A stretch of 45,176 nucleotides of DNA from an uncultured Prevotella sp. Lineage in GTDB: Bacteria; Bacteroidota; Bacteroidia; Bacteroidales; Bacteroidaceae. The stretch lies in contig CAJOIW010000028.1 of the NCBI GenBank assembly GCA_905234845.1, positions 1 through 45,176 of the forward strand, in the 5' to 3' direction. A model generated the notes under the pieces. It saw only the letters and a program-made list of their open reading frames with translations, had not been told where the DNA came from and did no database searches. Shown here in pieces: positions 15,396-25,108 of this stretch; within the stretch, counting starts at the first letter, position 1; each line of letters starts with the position of its first letter. Both the position numbers and the translations under genes were made by a program.

Positions 15396-17741
15396 TTAAC
15401 TCCTTAACTTCTCGTGCATGTTTTGTGCGGCTTTACGGCCGTCGCCCATGGCGAGGATGACGGTGGCACCGCCACGGACGATGTCGCCTCCTGCAAATAT
15501 CTCCGGACGCGACGACTGCATCTGCTCGTTCACGACAATGGTGTTCCTCCTTCCCAATTCGAGTCCTTTTATGGATTGTGGCACAAGCGGATTGGGTGAT
15601 ACGCCGATGGCCACAATGACTTGGTCGACATCGAGCGTGACCGTCTTTCCTTCTACGGGTACTGGAGACCGACGACCGCTGGCATCGGGCTCGCCAAGTT
15701 CCATCACTTGTAGCACGGCGGCACAGACGGCACCGTTTTCATCGGATTTATATTCAATGGGGTTGTGCAGGGTTAGGAAGTTGATGCCCTCTTCTTTCGC
15801 ATGTTTCACCTCTTCCAGTCGGGCTGGCATTTCGGTCTCAGAACGACGATAGACAAGTGTCACGTCAGCGCCCAGACGCTTGGCGGTGCGGCATGAGTCC
15901 ATCGCCGTGTTTCCGCCACCGACAACGAGCACGTGCTTGCCGAGGTTCATAGGCGTGTCGGTGGTAGGCTCTGCGGCATTCATAAGATTAACACGTGTTA
16001 GATATTCGTTCGATGACATTACGTTGATGGCGTTTTCGCCAGGGATGTTCATAAAATTGGGCAGTCCGGCCCCGCTGCCTATGAAAATTCCCTTGAAGTC
16101 TTGTCGCTCCAGCTCGTCAATGGTGATGGTTTTCCCGATAATAACATCGGTCTCGAAGTGAACGCCCATCTTTCGCAGGTTCTCTATTTCCACATCGACA
16201 ATCGCATTCGGCAGTCGGAACTCGGGGATGCCGTATTTCAGCACACCGCCAATCTCGTGCAGAGCCTCGAAGACATGTACGTCGTAGCCTAGCTTCACCA
16301 TGTCGCCCGCAAATGACAGTCCGGCGGGTCCTGAGCCGACAACAGCCACCTTGATGCCGTTGGCGGGAGCCTTTTCGGGCAGTGCCATCTGTCCGCTCTC
16401 ACGCTCATAGTCGGCGGCAAAGCGCTCCAGATAGCCGATGGCCACGGCGGGCTCGTTCATCTTCAGGTGGATGCAACGGCTCTCGCACTGTTTCTCCTGA
16501 GGACAGACACGGCCACACACGGCAGGTAGCGCGGAGGTCTGTTTTAACACTTTGGCTGCGGCAAGGAACTCGCCACGCTCAATGTTCTTGATGAACGAGG
16601 GAATACTGATGCCGACAGGACAGCCTTCCACGCAGGTGGGCTTGGCACAGTCGAGACATCGACTCGCCTCGCGCACGGCCATCTCCGCTGTCAGTCCGAT
16701 GTTTACTTCTTCTTTGCGTTGTGTCGCACGATAGACCGGGTCGAGCTCAGGCATCTGCACACGCTCGATTTGTGTTCGCTCTTTCGGCTTCATGCTCTTG
16801 CGAAGGGCAACGCGCCATTCCGCATCACGGTTGGTGAGTTCTTCAATGGGAGCAACGGTTTTCTGGGAATCATTGGCACTTATAATATCTTCTTTTTCTG
16901 ATATTCTCTCTTCTTTGCTCAGATGGTCTTCAAAATGTTCCATTTCCTCCAACTCTGCCTTTTTGAAGGTTCCCATGCGCTTGAGCATCTCGTCCCAGTC
17001 GACCAAAGCGCCGTTGAACTCAGGGCCGTCGATGCAGACAAACTTCGTTTTTCCGCCGATGGTCAGACGGCATGCGCCACACATGCCAGTGCCGTCGACC
17101 ATGATGGTGTTGAGTGATACATCTGTTGGAATGTCGTATTTTTGTGTAAGTAGACAACAGAATTTCATCATGATGGCGGGACCGATCGCAAACACACGGT
17201 CAATGTGCTCCTGTTGGATAAATTTCTCTATGCCGACCGTTACAACGCCTTTCTCGCCGTATGAGCCGTCATCGGTCATAATGATGACTTCATCGCTGCT
17301 TTCACGAACTTTCTCTTCTAAGATGATTAAATCCTTCGATCGCCCTGCCAACACCGACAGTACGCGGTTTCCGGCGGCTTTCAGCGCTTGTATGATGGGT
17401 AGCATTGGTGCTATACCCACGCCACCGCCGGCACAGACGACGGTTCCAAACTTCTCAATATGAGTAGGATTACCCAGAGGACCTACCACGTCGGTAATCA
17501 TATCACCCACATTCAAGTCGCAGAGTTTCGTGGTACTCAGACCCACTTTCTGAACGACCAGTGTAATTGTTCCGCGTTCTGTATCGGCCTCGGCAATGGT
17601 CAGTGGTATACGCTCTCCTTTTTGGTCTACGCGCACAATGACGAAGTTTCCCGCCTTGCGGCTTTTGGCTATCAGCGGAGCCTCCACCTCAAACATGAAT
17701 ACTTTCTCTGAAAACTGCTTTTTTTGAATAATTCTATTCAT
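15396..17741 (-). CDS. Fused NfnAB/SudAB-like ferredoxin:NAD(P) oxidoreductase (DHOD-B-like subunit plus glutamate-synthase-like small subunit)
   Basis: A 781-residue fusion. Residues 1 to about 280 form a ferredoxin-NADP reductase/PyrK-like module with FAD and NAD sites (VCAGGGVGIAPMLPII) and a [2Fe-2S] cysteine set in DGTGMCGACRLTIGGKTKFVC. A linker leads to a GltD-like part: [4Fe-4S] ligands in CLDCAKPTCVEGCPVG and CGRVCPQEKQCESRC, an FAD loop VAVVGSGPAGLSFAGD, an NADPH loop VLVVGGGNTAMDSC and the closing AGGDIVRGGATVILAMGDG. Separate NfnA and NfnB carry out electron bifurcation among NADH, NADPH and ferredoxin; Bacteroidota often fuse them. Its exact donor and acceptor are inferred. It follows the transporter with no promoter box, so it may be the last gene of a proS-transporter-Nfn transcript. 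Confidence 0.85.
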   Translation of the reverse strand: MNRIIQKKQFSEKVFMFEVEAPLIAKSRKAGNFVIVRVDQKGERIPLTIAEADTERGTITLVVQKVGLSTTKLCDLNVGDMITDVVGPLGNPTHIEKFGTVVCAGGGVGIAPMLPIIQALKAAGNRVLSVLAGRSKDLIILEEKVRESSDEVIIMTDDGSYGEKGVVTVGIEKFIQQEHIDRVFAIGPAIMMKFCCLLTQKYDIPTDVSLNTIMVDGTGMCGACRLTIGGKTKFVCIDGPEFNGALVDWDEMLKRMGTFKKAELEEMEHFEDHLSKEERISEKEDIISANDSQKTVAPIEELTNRDAEWRVALRKSMKPKERTQIERVQMPELDPVYRATQRKEEVNIGLTAEMAVREASRCLDCAKPTCVEGCPVGISIPSFIKNIERGEFLAAAKVLKQTSALPAVCGRVCPQEKQCESRCIHLKMNEPAVAIGYLERFAADYERESGQMALPEKAPANGIKVAVVGSGPAGLSFAGDMVKLGYDVHVFEALHEIGGVLKYGIPEFRLPNAIVDVEIENLRKMGVHFETDVIIGKTITIDELERQDFKGIFIGSGAGLPNFMNIPGENAINVMSSNEYLTRVNLMNAAEPTTDTPMNLGKHVLVVGGGNTAMDSCRTAKRLGADVTLVYRRSETEMPARLEEVKHAKEEGINFLTLHNPIEYKSDENGAVCAAVLQVMELGEPDASGRRSPVPVEGKTVTLDVDQVIVAIGVSPNPLVPQSIKGLELGRRNTIVVNEQMQSSRPEIFAGGDIVRGGATVILAMGDGRKAAQNMHEKLRS

Positions 17742-17751
17742 CTTATTTTTT

Positions 17752-17779
17752 GTTTAATGTTTAGCGTTTAGTGTTTGGT
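17752..17779. repeat. Tandem heptamer GTTTAGT, 4 copies
   Basis: GTTTAAT, GTTTAGC, GTTTAGT and GTTTGGT follow each other from 17752 to 17779 in the 57-bp gap between the transporter stop and the Nfn-like start. The 7-bp period and four copies match other arrays in this window. Confidence 0.75.
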
Positions 17780-17798
17780 GCCTTACCTGTAAAGTGCT

Positions 17799-19493
17799 CT
17801 ACATTCCACAGAAAAAGAGTACCAAGATTTGCGCAGTGAAAATCCTAAGGAACATGGCGAGAGGATAGACCGTGGAATAGCCTACGGCTGGTGCCTCGCG
17901 AGAGCAGATGCTGTTGGCATAGGCCAGTGCGGGGGGATCAGTATAGGTGCCGGCAAGCATACCCATGATGGTGAAATAGTTGAACCGGTAGCGCAGACGT
18001 GCGACGACACCAATGATGAGAATGGGGATGACGGTAATGAGGAAGCCGGTATAGACATATTTAATACCGTCACCTGCTACAACAGTCTGCCAGAAACTGC
18101 CACCCGCCTTAATGCCCACACTGGCGAGGAAGAGTGCGAGTCCCACTTCGCGCAGCATCATGTTGGCTGATGTAGTAGTATAAGTGACAAGGCGCATGAA
18201 ATGGCCAAAACGCCCGATAAGAATGGCGATGATAAGTGGACCACCCGCAAGTCCGAGTTTCAGGGGTACAGGCATTTCAGGCAGGGCAAAAGGAATGCTT
18301 CCGAAGATGATGCCTACCAGCAATCCGATAAAGATGGTGGCGATATTTGGGGTGTTCAGACGACGTACGGAGTTGCCCATCAGCTCAGCCACACGGTTCA
18401 CATTTTCCTCGGGGCCAACGACAAGTATCTTGTCGCCAACATGAAAATGATGATTGCGCGAGGCAAAGAGATCTATGCCGTTACGGGAAATGCGCGTAAC
18501 GTTCACACCATAGACACTGGAAAAATGCATTTTTCCTAATGTTTTGCCATTCATGGCCGAGCGCGTAACTACGATACGACGCGAAATCATGGGTCGGTTC
18601 TCAAATTCCACTTCCCATTGTCCTTCTATCTCTTTTCCGATAAAGGCCTGAACGGCTTCTTTGTCGGCTTCGGCGCAGACGATATGCACTTCGTCTCCCA
18701 CACAGAATACACTATCCCGATTGGGGATGCTGAGCTCTCCGTTATGCATGATACGCGTACAGACGATGTCGCGCCCCAGAAATTCGGAGACTTGTATAAG
18801 TGGACGACCTGCAAGAGAGGCATTTTCCACCTTCAGCCGCATTTGATAGGGCTTTTCATGAGGATTCTCTGCCTCTTTTGCCTCAAGGTCTTTTTCTTCT
18901 TCGGAAAGACGCGTGCGGGTGAGATAGCGTACGGCAATAGTTGCCGCGATAATACCCACTACGCCCAACGGATAAGCACAGGCATATCCCGATGCAATCT
19001 GCGGCAGCTCACCATTGGTAAAGACCGAGGAGAGTGCCTCGTTGGCGGCACCCAAACCTGGTGTATTCGTTACAGCGCCGTAAAGCGTTCCTATCATCAT
19101 GGGCAGATTGGCCGAGTTTGAGGTGTCGAAGAACACATGATAGCAGAGGAACGTCATGCCGATGTTGAGCACGATGGCTCCAGCAGACAACAGGTTGAGC
19201 GTAACACCGCCTTTACGGAAATTTTCGAAGAATCCCGGTCCTACTTGGAGACCAATACAAAAGACAAAAAGGATAAGTCCGAGGTCCTGGGCAAAGGAAA
19301 GAATTGTTGTGGGTGCCGTGAAACCAATGTGTCCGGCAACAATGCCGGCGAAGAGCACAAAGGTCACACCGAGTGAGATGCCGCAGACTTTTATCTTTCC
19401 CAGCAATACGCCCACCGAGATGACCACCGCATACAATAGAATAATGTGGGCAATTGATTCCGAATCCGTAAATAAACTAATAAGCCAATCCAT
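17799..19493 (-). CDS. AspT/YidE-family putative transporter with two TrkA-C domains
   Basis: From the ATG at 19493 (MDWLISLFTDSES) the protein is 564 residues, the typical length for the aspartate:alanine exchanger (AspT) family. The N-terminal block has about five membrane helices, then a soluble middle with two RCK_C/TrkA-C domains (about 190-260, ending GDEVHIVCAEADKEAV, and 280-350, ending GDKILVVGPEENVNRV), then a second helical block, matching the YidE/YbjL duplication. The substrate is unknown. A GTG at 19574 is in frame but would overlap proS. The gene starts 34 bp after proS with no promoter box between. Confidence 0.85.
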   Translation of the reverse strand: MDWLISLFTDSESIAHIILLYAVVISVGVLLGKIKVCGISLGVTFVLFAGIVAGHIGFTAPTTILSFAQDLGLILFVFCIGLQVGPGFFENFRKGGVTLNLLSAGAIVLNIGMTFLCYHVFFDTSNSANLPMMIGTLYGAVTNTPGLGAANEALSSVFTNGELPQIASGYACAYPLGVVGIIAATIAVRYLTRTRLSEEEKDLEAKEAENPHEKPYQMRLKVENASLAGRPLIQVSEFLGRDIVCTRIMHNGELSIPNRDSVFCVGDEVHIVCAEADKEAVQAFIGKEIEGQWEVEFENRPMISRRIVVTRSAMNGKTLGKMHFSSVYGVNVTRISRNGIDLFASRNHHFHVGDKILVVGPEENVNRVAELMGNSVRRLNTPNIATIFIGLLVGIIFGSIPFALPEMPVPLKLGLAGGPLIIAILIGRFGHFMRLVTYTTTSANMMLREVGLALFLASVGIKAGGSFWQTVVAGDGIKYVYTGFLITVIPILIIGVVARLRYRFNYFTIMGMLAGTYTDPPALAYANSICSREAPAVGYSTVYPLAMFLRIFTAQILVLFFCGM

Positions 19494-19527
19494 AAATGAA
19501 TAAAGATATGTGAAAAGCAGGGTAGTT

Positions 19528-21009
19528 TTAATAGCTTCGTGCGATGATGACGCGGTGTTTGGCTGGTTTGCCACTGACCATGTCGGTGCCCGGAGTCTGC
19601 TCGTAGGCGAAAGGCACGCAGCGAATGGTTGCCTGTGTATCTTCCTTGATTTTTGCTTCGGTCTCGGCGGTGCCGTCCCAGTGACAGAGGAAGAAACCTC
19701 CGTCTTTCACGCGCTCTTTGAACTCTTCATAATTATCGCACTCGTAGACGCGTTCGTCACGCCACTTGCGAGCTTTCTCGAAGATGTTGCGTTGGATGTC
19801 GTCGAGAAGATGGACCACATAATCCTCGATGCCTTCAATGCTGACAGTTTCTTTTTCTAACGTGTCACGGCGCATTACCTCGATGGTGCCGTTTTCCAAA
19901 TCGCGTCCTCCGAGTACGAGCCGCACGGGAACGCCCTTCAGCTCATAGTCGGCAAATTTGAAGCCCGGCCGTTTGTTCTCCGCATCATCATATTTTACGG
20001 TAATGCCTTTTGCACGCATGTTTTCAATAATAGGCATCAGCCTGTCAGTGATGGCTTGTAATTGCTCGCCGCCTTTTGAGATGGGAACGATGACCACTTG
20101 AATGGGAGCCAGACGTGGTGGTAGCACAAGACCGTTATCGTCGCTGTGGGTCATGATGAGCGCGCCGATGAGACGGGTGCTGACACCCCATGATGTAGCC
20201 CAAACATATTCGGGCTGGTTCTCTTTGTTGAGGAAAGTCACGTCAAATGCCTTGGCAAAGTTCTGTCCGAGGAAGTGTGACGTGCCGCTCTGCAACGCCT
20301 TGCCATCCTGCATCATCGCCTCTATAGTATAAGTGTCAAGTGCGCCTGCAAATCGCTCAGTCTCACTTTTCACACCCTGTAGCACAGGCACGGCCATCCA
20401 CTCTTCTGCAAACTGGGCGTAGACCTTCAGCATCTTGCGAGCCTCCTCTTCAGCCTCCTCTTTGGTGGCGTGGGCTGTGTGGCCCTCCTGCCAGAGGAAT
20501 TCCGATGTGCGCAAGAATGGACGTGTGCGCATTTCCCAGCGCATCACGTTGCACCACTGGTTGCACATCAGCGGTAGATCGCGGTACGACTGAATCCAGT
20601 TCCTATAGGTATTCCAGATGATGGTTTCGCTCGTCGGACGAATAATGAGTTCCTCTTCCAGTTGTGCGGCAGGGTCAACCTCCACGCCGCTCTTGTCTTC
20701 TTTTGCCCGCAGACGATAGTGGGTCACCACGGCGCATTCTTTTGCGAAGCCCTCTACATGCTCTGCCTCGCGCGAGAGAAACGATTTCGGAATGAGCAGG
20801 GGGAAATAAGCGTTCTGTGCACCCGTTTCCTTGAACATTTTATCTAATTGTGCCTGCATCTTCTCCCAGATGGCGTAGCCGTAAGGCTTGATAACCATGC
20901 AACCGCGCACTGCGCTCTGTTCTGCCAGATCAGCTTTTACTACTAAATCGTTATACCATTGGCTGTAGTTCACAGCCCGCTTCGTCAAATCCTTTAACTC
21001 TTTTGCCAT
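19528..21009 (-). CDS. proS: Prolyl-tRNA synthetase, archaeal/eukaryal-type
   Basis: ProRS charges tRNA-Pro with proline. From the ATG at 21009 ([18 protein letters not shown]) the enzyme has 493 residues. This size, with no editing insertion between class II motifs 2 and 3, marks the type common in Bacteroidota. Visible class II elements are [55 protein letters not shown] and a C-terminal anticodon-binding region with [12 protein letters not shown] at 21042 is in frame but lies inside the -7 box TAATTTTG (21040-21047), so it is not the start. First gene of a likely three-gene transcript. Confidence 0.94.
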   Translation of the reverse strand: MAKELKDLTKRAVNYSQWYNDLVVKADLAEQSAVRGCMVIKPYGYAIWEKMQAQLDKMFKETGAQNAYFPLLIPKSFLSREAEHVEGFAKECAVVTHYRLRAKEDKSGVEVDPAAQLEEELIIRPTSETIIWNTYRNWIQSYRDLPLMCNQWCNVMRWEMRTRPFLRTSEFLWQEGHTAHATKEEAEEEARKMLKVYAQFAEEWMAVPVLQGVKSETERFAGALDTYTIEAMMQDGKALQSGTSHFLGQNFAKAFDVTFLNKENQPEYVWATSWGVSTRLIGALIMTHSDDNGLVLPPRLAPIQVVIVPISKGGEQLQAITDRLMPIIENMRAKGITVKYDDAENKRPGFKFADYELKGVPVRLVLGGRDLENGTIEVMRRDTLEKETVSIEGIEDYVVHLLDDIQRNIFEKARKWRDERVYECDNYEEFKERVKDGGFFLCHWDGTAETEAKIKEDTQATIRCVPFAYEQTPGTDMVSGKPAKHRVIIARSY

Positions 21010-21039
21010 GATTTTTCGCTGATAATTTAATTTTGGTTG

Positions 21040-21047
21040 CAAAATTA
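21040..21047 (-). promoter_or_regulatory. -7 box of the proS promoter
   Basis: TAATTTTG on the minus strand, 30 nt before the proS ATG. No TTTG at -33. It is back to back with the OmpA-lipoprotein promoter at 21068-21098. Confidence 0.55.
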
Positions 21048-21066
21048 CGAAAAAAAGTTGGATAAA

Positions 21067-21098
21067 ATTGTCCGTATATAAAAAAAATACTATCTTTG
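21067..21098 (+). promoter_or_regulatory. Promoter of the OmpA-lipoprotein/mtgA/uvrD transcript
   Basis: TTG (21068-21070), 20-nt spacer, TATCTTTG (21091-21098). The leader to the ATG at 21204 is about 100 nt, long for this window, and could hold regulatory structure; I see no named riboswitch. Confidence 0.7.
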
Positions 21099-21203
21099 CA
21101 TAGATTTTGTCAGTGAGTACGCTGTAGCACGTTTCAATTAAGTGGCGTGTAACTGAGTATTATATGTTGATTTTTAGACATTAACCATTTTAATTTTTTA
21201 AAA

Positions 21204-21890
21204 ATGAAAAAGATTAAGTTTTTGACATTGGGTCTTTGCGCACTGACTATTGTCAGTTGTCAGACTATGAAGCAACAAGGTTCTTTGATTGGAGCCGGTG
21301 GTGGTGCTGTGATTGGTGGTATTCTTGGTAATATCATTGGTAAGGATAGCAAGGCAACGGCTATCGGTGCTGCTATTGGTGGTGCTGTTGGTGCTGGTGC
21401 AGGTGCTGTTATCGGCAATCATATGGACAAGGTGCGTGCCGAGGCTGCCGCAGCAGTTCAGAATGCCCGTGTGGAGGAGGTTACCGATGCCAACGGTTTG
21501 AAGATGGTGAAGGTGACGTTTGACTCTGGTATTCTTTTTGCCAAGAACAAGGCCGATCTGAACGCCCAGTCGAAGCAGGATTTACAGAAGTTCTCTCAAG
21601 TGCTGAAGAACAATACCGACTGCTATGTTGATGTCTATGGTCATACAGATATTACGGGTACTGACGCCATCAACAATCCGTTGAGCGAGCGTCGTGCAGC
21701 CAGTGTGGTGAATTATCTGAAGTCACTTGGTGTTAGCGCTTCACAATTCAAAAATGTTATAGGCAAAGGTAGCACAGACCCGATAGCCGATAATTCTACA
21801 AAAGAAGGTCAGCAACTCAATCGTCGCGTGGAGGTTTATCTCTATGCCAGCCCCGAGATGATAGAGAATGCTGAGTCTGGAAACCTCTAA
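21204..21890 (+). CDS. OmpA-family lipoprotein with glycine-zipper segment
   Basis: A 228-residue lipoprotein with lipid-bearing cysteine in LTIVSC (about residue 19). Residues of about 27-75 form a glycine-zipper membrane segment ([17 protein letters not shown] and [19 protein letters not shown]). The C-terminal OmpA/Pal domain (about 100-218) has the peptidoglycan-binding pattern [31 protein letters not shown] and NRRVEVYL; the text is cut here into its two parts, YGHTD...NNPLSERRA and NRRVEV. It should anchor the outer membrane to the cell wall, as YiaD/Pal-like proteins do. Its TAA overlaps the mtgA ATG by one base (TAATG), so translation is coupled. Confidence 0.9.
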   Translation: MKKIKFLTLGLCALTIVSCQTMKQQGSLIGAGGGAVIGGILGNIIGKDSKATAIGAAIGGAVGAGAGAVIGNHMDKVRAEAAAAVQNARVEEVTDANGLKMVKVTFDSGILFAKNKADLNAQSKQDLQKFSQVLKNNTDCYVDVYGHTDITGTDAINNPLSERRAASVVNYLKSLGVSASQFKNVIGKGSTDPIADNSTKEGQQLNRRVEVYLYASPEMIENAESGNL

Positions 21891-22624
21891 TGAAATTCAT
21901 TCTCAAGTGGTTGCGGCGGGTGTTGATATTCTTTTTTGTCAGCACCATTTTAGCCGTCCTCTTCTATAGATTTGTCCCTGTATACGCAACTCCCCTCATG
22001 TTTATCCGCGCCATAGAGCAGGTAGGTGAGGGGAGAAGCATAGCATGGCACCACGAGTGGGTACCCATAGAAGAGATGTCGGCTCATATGCCTGTCGCTG
22101 TGATGGCAAGCGAGGACCAGCGTTTCCTGTTGCATCATGGTTTCGATTATGAGGCTATCCAACAGGCAGCCAAGCGGAATCGTGAGGAAGGCAAGCGTAA
22201 GATGGGCGGTAGCACCATCACCCAGCAGACGGCCAAAAATGTTTTTCTATGGCCGGGTCGCAGTTGGGTGCGAAAGGGATTCGAGGCCTATTTCACCGTG
22301 CTTATCGAGCTTTTCTGGAGTAAGCAGCGAATCATGGAGGTGTATCTCAATTCGATAGAAATGGGTGATGGCATTTATGGCGTGGCTGCTGTGGGCAAGC
22401 ATCATTTTAAGAAGTCACCGTCAGAACTGTCGCGTGCCGACTGCGCGCTCATCGCGGCGACATTGCCAAATCCTCGCCGTTTCAGTTCTAAGACCCCCAG
22501 TGCCTACATGAAGAAACGTCAGCGGCAGATACAGATACAGATGCAATATGTTCCGAGTTTTCCGAAGGAGGGTCAAGACTATAACCCTGAGACTGTTGCC
22601 GGAGGAATCTACAAAAAGAAATGA
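21890..22624 (+). CDS. mtgA: Monofunctional peptidoglycan glycosyltransferase
   Basis: MtgA polymerises lipid II into glycan strands (GT51). The 244-residue protein has one N-terminal membrane helix (about 8-28, [16 protein letters not shown]). GT51 motifs are in order: catalytic Glu75 in [28 protein letters not shown] (about 106-117), and [16 protein letters not shown], then [13 protein letters not shown]. There is no transpeptidase domain, and the length is normal for MtgA. It sits between an OmpA lipoprotein and a helicase with one-base and four-base overlaps at the two ends, so the three are one transcription unit. Confidence 0.93.
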   Translation: MKFILKWLRRVLIFFFVSTILAVLFYRFVPVYATPLMFIRAIEQVGEGRSIAWHHEWVPIEEMSAHMPVAVMASEDQRFLLHHGFDYEAIQQAAKRNREEGKRKMGGSTITQQTAKNVFLWPGRSWVRKGFEAYFTVLIELFWSKQRIMEVYLNSIEMGDGIYGVAAVGKHHFKKSPSELSRADCALIAATLPNPRRFSSKTPSAYMKKRQRQIQIQMQYVPSFPKEGQDYNPETVAGGIYKKK

Positions 22625-24039
22625 ATTTACTCAGCGATCTTAATGAGAGCCAGCGCCGGGCCGTCGAATATTGCGATGGCCCTCAGTTGGTTATTGCTGG
22701 TGCCGGTTCGGGCAAGACGCGCGTGCTCACCTATAAGATTGCCTATCTCATAGAGCAGGGCATGAAGCCTTGGAACATTCTTGCCTTAACCTTTACCAAT
22801 AAGGCGGCTAATGAGATGAAGGCTCGTATAGGCCATCTTGTTGGCGATGAGAATGCCCGCCACATCTACATGGGCACCTTCCATTCCATTTTTGCCCGCA
22901 TCCTTCGTGTTGAGGCTCAGCTGCTCGGCTATCAGTCTAATTATACCATCTACGACGAGGCTGATGCACGGTCGTTAGTGAAAAACATTATCCGCGAACT
23001 GGAGCTTGACGATAAGATTTATAAACCATCAACTGTTCAAGATCAGATTTCAAAGGCAAAGAATCAGCTCGTCAGCGCCGAGAGCTATGCGGCCAATGCC
23101 GACGCGCTTGCCCTCGACCGGCAAAGCCGTATGCCCAGGCTGCATGAGATTTATACCATCTATGCCAGTCGTTGTAAGAGTGCCAACGCTATGGACTTCG
23201 ATGATCTGCTACTCCACACGTGGCAGCTCTTTCGAGACCATGAAGATGTGCGTCGTCGTTATGCCGACAAGTTCCGCTACGTGCTCGTCGACGAGTACCA
23301 AGACACCAACCATGCTCAGCAGGCCATCATCCTGCAGCTCACCCATGATCATCAGCGACTGACCGTCGTTGGCGATGATGCCCAGAGCATCTATGCTTTC
23401 CGAGGAGCCAATATTGATAATATCCTGAAATTCCAACAGGTTTATCCCGACACCCAGCTTTTTAAGTTAGAACAGAATTACCGGTCTACTCAACTCATCG
23501 TTCAGGCAGCGAATAGTCTTATTAAGAAAAACCAATACCAGATACCCAAGGACATCTATAGTCTGGGCAGTCAGGGCGAGAAACTGCAATTGCGGCATGC
23601 CTATTCCGACAAAGAGGAGGCCAGCATTGTCTGCAATGAGATTCGTCGCATCCGTAAAAAAGAAAAAGGACAGTATAGCGACTTTGCCATACTCTATCGC
23701 ACCAATGCCCAGAGCCGGTCGTTCGAAGAGGAGTTCCGCCGTCAGGGCATACCCTATCGTATCTATGGCGGTATGAGCTTCTACCAGCGCAAGGAGATTA
23801 AAGATGTTATCGCCTACTTCCGCCTTATTGTCAATCCGCACGACGAGGAAGCCTTTCGCCGTATCGTCAATTATCCTACGCGTGGCATTGGCAACACCAC
23901 TTTGCTGAGAATTAGTGAGGCTGCCGGCAAAAATGGTGTCAGCCTATGGACGGTTGTCTCCGACCCAGTGGCTTACGGCTTGAATGCTCAGCAAACTGGC
24001 CGCTTTCAGCCAGCTCATTCAGCGGTTCCAAACGCTTGA
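22621..24039 (+). CDS. UvrD/PcrA helicase, N-terminal part of a frameshifted gene
   Basis: Codes residues 1-472 of a superfamily 1 DNA helicase and overlaps the mtgA stop (ATGA). Walker A GAGSGKT is at 27-33, motif Ia at [12 protein letters not shown], motif II DEYQD at 224-228, motif [16 protein letters not shown] at 251-263 and motif IV NYRS at 286-289. The last residues, after YGLNA (codons near 23970-23985), do not fit the family and end at a TGA at 24037-24039. The family sequence ([13 protein letters not shown]) continues in the next frame. On its own this part lacks motifs V and VI and should not be an active helicase. Confidence 0.85.
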   Translation: MNLLSDLNESQRRAVEYCDGPQLVIAGAGSGKTRVLTYKIAYLIEQGMKPWNILALTFTNKAANEMKARIGHLVGDENARHIYMGTFHSIFARILRVEAQLLGYQSNYTIYDEADARSLVKNIIRELELDDKIYKPSTVQDQISKAKNQLVSAESYAANADALALDRQSRMPRLHEIYTIYASRCKSANAMDFDDLLLHTWQLFRDHEDVRRRYADKFRYVLVDEYQDTNHAQQAIILQLTHDHQRLTVVGDDAQSIYAFRGANIDNILKFQQVYPDTQLFKLEQNYRSTQLIVQAANSLIKKNQYQIPKDIYSLGSQGEKLQLRHAYSDKEEASIVCNEIRRIRKKEKGQYSDFAILYRTNAQSRSFEEEFRRQGIPYRIYGGMSFYQRKEIKDVIAYFRLIVNPHDEEAFRRIVNYPTRGIGNTTLLRISEAAGKNGVSLWTVVSDPVAYGLNAQQTGRFQPAHSAVPNA

Positions 24040-25090
24040 TAGCCAGACTGCAGCCTCCTCCAACCTCCCCCCACTGGGAGAGACCATAGAACAGCTTCCC
24101 TCCAAGGGAGAATCGGAGAGGGGTGTGTGGGGTGAAGCCTCTCCCAGTGGGGGGAGGTTGGAGGGGGCTTTTGCTGTGGCCGAAATTGTGGTTAAGGACA
24201 GTGGCATTCTTGCCGATATCTATTCCAACAACGACCCCGAGAGCCTTTCCCGACAAGAGAATCTGCAAGAGCTGTTGTCGAGTATTCAGGAGTTTGTCGC
24301 CACCCGCACCGAGGAGGGTATGGCCGATCGGGCCACCTTGTCCGACTATTTGCAGGAGGTTGCCCTGCTCACCGATGCCGACAAGGCCGATGCCGACCCC
24401 GACCGTGTCAGTCTGATGACCATCCATGCCGCCAAGGGACTTGAGTATCCCACCGTCTTTGTTGTAGGACTCGAGGAGAACATCCTGCCTTCGCCCATGT
24501 CTGCCGCGTCGTTGCGTGAGCTTGAGGAGGAGCGTCGTCTGCTCTATGTTGCCATTACCCGTGCCGAACGCCATTGCATACTCACCTGTGCCAAAAATCG
24601 CTGGCGGTATGGAAAGATGGAGTTTGGATCACCCTCGCGTTTCATCCGCGACATCGATGCCCGACTCATAGAGACGAAAGGAGAAAGTGGATGTGCGCCT
24701 TCCCGTGGTCTTTCATCCCGTTGGCAGAACTCCCGTCCCGTCGCCTCGCAGTTCCGTGCTGACCCTATGCCCAAGATTACTTCACCGCGTCATCCGGAGA
24801 CTCCCGTCGATCCTTTTAGCACCGCGTTCAAAGAAAGACTTGCCCTTGCCGGTGGTCGCTTCAAGCGCGTGGCACCTGTCACGTCCGGTCAGTCTTCTTC
24901 ATGTTCCCCGACAGGGGACTATGCTCTAACCGAGGGAACCGTCATTGAGCATCAGCGCTTTGGCATAGGAACTGTCGTAAAGGTAGAGGGCACGGGCGAG
25001 AATACTAAAGCAACCATTGAGTTCCGCAATACCGGCACCAAACAGCTCCTCCTCAAATTCGCCAAATACAAAGTAGTGCATAGTCCATAG
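23984..25090 (+). CDS. UvrD/PcrA helicase, C-terminal part of the same frameshifted gene, with an in-frame repeat insert
   Basis: The +1-shifted frame is open from 23984 (368 codons). It carries motif V (LMTIHAAKGLEYPTVFVVGL, about 144-163), motif VI (RRLLYVAITRAERH, about 184-197) and a C-terminal PcrA/UvrD-type tail (VIEHQRFGIGTVVKVEG). Residues of about 25-61 (SNLPPLGE through GGRLEG) are foreign to the family and are encoded by a palindromic repeat (24052-24169). Joined to the first part, the protein would be about 820 residues, or about 785 without the insert, the normal length for this family. Removing one base near 23984-23990 restores a single frame. Real mutation, sequencing error or separate translation from ATG 23984 cannot be told apart here. 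Confidence 0.8.
   Translation: MLSKLAAFSQLIQRFQTLDSQTAASSNLPPLGETIEQLPSKGESERGVWGEASPSGGRLEGAFAVAEIVVKDSGILADIYSNNDPESLSRQENLQELLSSIQEFVATRTEEGMADRATLSDYLQEVALLTDADKADADPDRVSLMTIHAAKGLEYPTVFVVGLEENILPSPMSAASLRELEEERRLLYVAITRAERHCILTCAKNRWRYGKMEFGSPSRFIRDIDARLIETKGESGCAPSRGLSSRWQNSRPVASQFRADPMPKITSPRHPETPVDPFSTAFKERLALAGGRFKRVAPVTSGQSSSCSPTGDYALTEGTVIEHQRFGIGTVVKVEGTGENTKATIEFRNTGTKQLLLKFAKYKVVHSP
24052..24169 (+). repeat. Palindromic element inserted in frame in the helicase gene
   Basis: Arms 24057-24082 and 24139-24164 are 26-bp perfect inverted copies, extending to 31 bp with one mismatch (24052-24082 and 24139-24169). The 56-bp interior has its own small hairpin TCCCTCCAAGGGA. The element has no stop codon in the helicase frame and adds about 37-39 residues. 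It shares the GGGGAGG and GGAGGGGGCTTTT features with elements at 12905, 29811 and 43453. Confidence 0.9.
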
Positions 25091-25108
25091 TTCATAGTCC
25101 ATAGTCGG
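25081..25108. repeat. Tandem heptamer TAGTCCA, about 4 copies, overlapping the helicase stop
   Basis: TAGTCCA, TAGTTCA, TAGTCCA and TAGTCGG run 25081-25108. The first units contain the stop codon of the helicase gene (25088-25090), so the array supplies the last codons. Confidence 0.75.

Noticed and set aside
23984..23992. Programmed +1 frameshift in the helicase gene
   Set aside because: No slippery run or rare stop context of the prfB type is visible at the break; mutation or sequencing error is simpler.
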